A stretch of 15,627 nt of DNA from UBA9630 sp043725085 (GTDB taxonomy: Bacteria; Patescibacteriota; Minisyncoccia; Moranbacterales; UBA2206). The notes below the pieces were generated by a model. The model did not search any database. It was not told where the DNA came from and worked only from the letters and a program-made list of their open reading frames with translations. Location of the stretch: the NCBI GenBank assembly GCA_043725085.1, contig JAYSLY010000050.1:1-15627 (forward strand). Reading direction: 5' to 3'. This document shows positions 13,396 through 15,627 of the stretch, one piece after another. Numbering within the stretch: the first letter of the stretch is position 1; each line of letters starts with the position of its first letter. Both the position numbers and the translations under genes were made by a program.

Positions 13396-14204
13396 TAAAG
13401 AAAAATTTTTGGAAGATATTTGGAGTTGCAATAATTTTTCTGTTGGCGGTAGTGTTTTTGGTTGGTCGCAAGAATGATTTTTATTTCAATCGCATTATTG
13501 CCCAAAAGTTTTTTCAAAAAGGAGAATATTACTATAATGGAGGGGCGTTTGATATTCCTCGGGCGCAAAAGTGGTATCGTCTTGCAAATGTTTTTGATGC
13601 TAAGCTTGCGCTATTGCATCATCAATTTGCTAGGACATATCTGGTGACAAGTGAGTTTGACAAAGGACTGGCAGAAATCAATACTGAAATTCAAAATCAT
13701 CCTGAGAACAAGCGTGCCTATTACGTGAAAGGGCTACTGGATTCATATGCTAATCGAAACGATGAAGCAATTGCAGATTTCAAGGAGTTTATTGCCTCAA
13801 AACAAAATGGTTGGGCGGCTTATGCAGATCTTTCCTGGGCGCAGATCAAAAAGGAGGTCTATGAAGATGCGATTGAGACTACTAATGAAGGACTGAAAGT
13901 ATACCCGGAAAATCTTTGGCTTTTCTCCAATCAAGGCTTGGCGCATTATCGTTTGGGGGAGTATGAAAAAGCCAAGGAGGATTTGGAAAAAGCAAAGGGT
14001 TTGGCTGAAAAACTCACGCCGAATGATTGGAAAAAAGCCTATCCGGGGAATAATCCGGCGGGCGCGGAAAAGGGTGTAGATGATATTCGGGCAATTATCA
14101 GTTACAACCTGATGTTGGATTACATGAAACTAGGAGAGGTGGAGAATTATCTCAAAGCAAAAAACAATTATAATTTTTTAAGCAATAAAAATGGAACACA
14201 ATAA
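13392..14204 (+). CDS. Membrane-anchored TPR protein
   Basis: The 270-residue product has a basic N-terminus (MIKKNFWKIF), one membrane segment (about 7-25), and then tetratricopeptide-type helix pairs over about 40-210. The clearest units are about 107-138, 140-173 and 175-208; for example GLAHYRLGEYEKAKEDLEKA matches the TPR pattern well. A C-terminal helical region follows. The repeats should lie outside the membrane and bind a partner protein. Its start overlaps the C39-like gene stop by four bases, and the next gene starts 14 bases before its own stop, so the three are translationally coupled. TPR proteins of this kind often assemble surface or secretion complexes; here the partner is unknown, though the neighbours are likely candidates. 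Confidence 0.85.
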   Translation: MIKKNFWKIFGVAIIFLLAVVFLVGRKNDFYFNRIIAQKFFQKGEYYYNGGAFDIPRAQKWYRLANVFDAKLALLHHQFARTYLVTSEFDKGLAEINTEIQNHPENKRAYYVKGLLDSYANRNDEAIADFKEFIASKQNGWAAYADLSWAQIKKEVYEDAIETTNEGLKVYPENLWLFSNQGLAHYRLGEYEKAKEDLEKAKGLAEKLTPNDWKKAYPGNNPAGAEKGVDDIRAIISYNLMLDYMKLGEVENYLKAKNNYNFLSNKNGTQ

Positions 14205-15627
14205 GCCAGGCAAGATAAGATTGAGAAAAGATAGAAGGATTATTTTGCGGTCATTTTTAGCTGTTGCTATTTTAGGAGGAGTTTTGATTGCGGGAAAGAT
14301 GTTTTTTGGAAAAACGGACAAGTTGAATGTTTCGCAAACACAAAAAGCTCAATTTTATGCCTATTCCGGTAGTTTGGACTTGAGTGAGGGTGTGGCACTT
14401 TCTGCGTGCAATGATTCCCCTCCAGATCCTTCCACTTTTTGTGGATCAACAGTGACAGGGTATGATTGTGCGACTGGCGCTTGGTCAGTAACGGGCACAA
14501 GAGCCCCTAATTTCACTCAAGCCATTTGTACAGCCGGGGTTTGTGGCAACGCGTATAATAGTTGTGGTAGCTTTGTGGATTGTGGTGGTTGTCAAAGCGG
14601 ATATGATTGTATCAATTATACTTGTACTCCGAAGCCAGCTCCTACTTGCACCGAAAGTTGTGGCGCTTGGGGTGCTTGCTTAGCATCTCCTTGTGGATCA
14701 GGAACACAATCGCGCACTTGCACTAATTCTGATTGCAGCACAAGAACGGAAACTCAAAATTGCTGTACTGCGTGCTATACTCAAGCGAGTTGTGCGGCAT
14801 ATAATATCACTTGCGGGTCGTATGATAATGGTTGTGGCACGTCGATTCTTTGTGGCGTCTGTTTACCTTCGGAAACTTGTAGTGGTGGTACTTGTGTGCC
14901 GTCTTGTGTTAAGGATTGTTCCGGTGCTGGTAGTGTTTGTGCTCCTATTGAGTATCCTAGCAATTGTGCAGGACAAACTTGCACTGGCACGAAAACTTGT
15001 TGTGTGCCGACATTATGGAGTGCTTGGGATCCTGATCCATGCTTTTCTGGAAATAAAACACGCACTCGCACTAAATTTGATTGCACGCAAGAGACACAAA
15101 CAGCGCTTTGCGGTTGTACTGTTGCCACTTGTCCAGCTAGTTGCGCCGATACCTGTACTACCGATGCTTGCGGGACAGAGCCTGGTTGCGGAACTGTTTG
15201 CAATGGCACAAAAAACTGCAACGGTTCATGTGCTTGCGGATCCTTTAGTTGCATCGACAGTTGCGGAGCGAATGTCTGTTGTCCTCCTGTCGGTCCTTTT
15301 GTTTCATCATGCAACGGAATATGTACTGGATATGGTGATTATATTTGTGCCTCAGGACTTACTTGCTATCTAGCATTGGTTCAAGCATGGGATACTGGCC
15401 TGTGTCGCAATCCAGCCAATCTGACGAGTCCAACTTGTGTGGCGGCTGCAAATGGTGCTTGCTCTCCGATAGTCATTGGAAGTTATTCTGCAGCAGAAAC
15501 CTTCCCGAGAGGAGGGGGGTCTTTGTGCTCTGCAGGAACAGTCGATTCTAATCCAACATTAGGCACTAGTGCAACGTCTCTTTCGTCAGTTTCTTGGAAT
15601 TGTATTGGCTCGAATGGTGGTACTAGC
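14191..15627 (+). CDS. Very Cys-rich anchored surface protein with TSP1-like segments (3' end missing)
   Basis: The frame has no stop from ATG 14191 to the window end, so at least 479 residues are encoded. A basic N-terminus and a membrane segment (about 18-35) are followed by an extracellular part with about 59 Cys, rich in Gly, Thr and Ser. Two segments resemble thrombospondin type 1 repeats: GAWGACLASPCGSGTQSRTC (about 158-177) and LWSAWDPDPCFSGNKTRTRT (about 275-294). The last visible part (GGGSLCSAGT... SWNCIGSNGG) follows a W.C.G.NGG pattern common in Patescibacteria surface proteins. Many disulphides are likely, so it is probably stable outside the cell. It overlaps the TPR gene by 14 bases, so it belongs to the operon. 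It could be an adhesin, or be modified by the cluster; neither is shown. Confidence 0.85.
   Translation, partial: MEHNKPGKIRLRKDRRIILRSFLAVAILGGVLIAGKMFFGKTDKLNVSQTQKAQFYAYSGSLDLSEGVALSACNDSPPDPSTFCGSTVTGYDCATGAWSVTGTRAPNFTQAICTAGVCGNAYNSCGSFVDCGGCQSGYDCINYTCTPKPAPTCTESCGAWGACLASPCGSGTQSRTCTNSDCSTRTETQNCCTACYTQASCAAYNITCGSYDNGCGTSILCGVCLPSETCSGGTCVPSCVKDCSGAGSVCAPIEYPSNCAGQTCTGTKTCCVPTLWSAWDPDPCFSGNKTRTRTKFDCTQETQTALCGCTVATCPASCADTCTTDACGTEPGCGTVCNGTKNCNGSCACGSFSCIDSCGANVCCPPVGPFVSSCNGICTGYGDYICASGLTCYLALVQAWDTGLCRNPANLTSPTCVAAANGACSPIVIGSYSAAETFPRGGGSLCSAGTVDSNPTLGTSATSLSSVSWNCIGSNGGTS

Noticed and set aside
2126..14204. UGA-recoded genetic code (as in Gracilibacteria/Absconditabacteria)
   Set aside because: TGA ends several genes exactly at overlaps (3271, 13395) and before a terminator (6340), so it is read as stop.
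14693..15373. 226-codon plus-strand frame and a 177-codon minus-strand frame (14781-15314)
   Set aside because: Both lie inside the Cys-rich gene that is open from 14191 to the window end. Their compositions (Val/Leu/Arg runs, Gln/Val/Pro runs) are what the TGT/TGC/ACT-rich codons give in other frames.

Overview
The window looks like chromosomal DNA from a Candidate Phyla Radiation (Patescibacteria) bacterium, probably of the Parcubacteria/Moranbacteria kind. This is inferred from the gene style: a surface protein with NVGIGTT repeats and an S74 domain, a Cys-rich TSP1-like surface protein, a minimal malic enzyme/YjbQ/Pcm/MltG operon, weak or absent Shine-Dalgarno sequences, and promoters that place the start codon at the transcription start. 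TGA acts as a normal stop at several gene ends, so a UGA-glycine code is not in use. No tRNA, rRNA, CRISPR array or transposase was seen.

Layout. (1) 1-1380: the 3' part of a surface or tail-like protein with a Peptidase_S74 chaperone domain. (2) 1477-1896, minus strand: a small coiled-coil protein with its own promoter. A hairpin cluster at 1389-1448 separates it from the first gene. (3) 2126-5376: a tight plus-strand operon of malic enzyme, YjbQ-family protein, protein-L-isoaspartate methyltransferase and MltG transglycosylase. (4) 5377-6421: an accessory island holding a possible short transcript, a palindromic promoter region, a long leader, a lipoprotein gene with a strong Shine-Dalgarno, and a nested terminator. 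(5) 6498 to the right edge: a RiPP-like gene cluster.

The cluster is the most interesting part. In order it encodes a YcaO protein ending in PHPFP, a SagB-type FMN dehydrogenase, a phosphoribosyltransferase fused to a PQQ-type beta-propeller, a radical SAM enzyme with a B12-binding-like N-terminal domain, and a 90-residue peptide. The peptide has a hydrophobic leader and a Gly/Ser/Asp/Cys tail. It is followed by a membrane-anchored C39-like/TPR protein that appears to lack the catalytic Cys, a membrane-anchored TPR protein, and a very Cys-rich anchored surface protein that runs off the window. YcaO plus SagB next to a Cys/Ser/Gly-rich peptide is the signature of thiazole/oxazole-modified peptide biosynthesis. 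The propeller fusion, the radical SAM enzyme, the degenerate C39 domain and the lack of a visible E1/ThiF partner or ABC exporter make this set unlike the standard clusters I know.

A working model, which is inference: cytosolic enzymes modify the peptide tail, and the anchored downstream proteins handle, display or export it on the outer face of the membrane. The peptide has its own promoter at 11858-11886, with a perfect DnaA-box sequence just upstream. The YcaO gene starts where its transcript should start.
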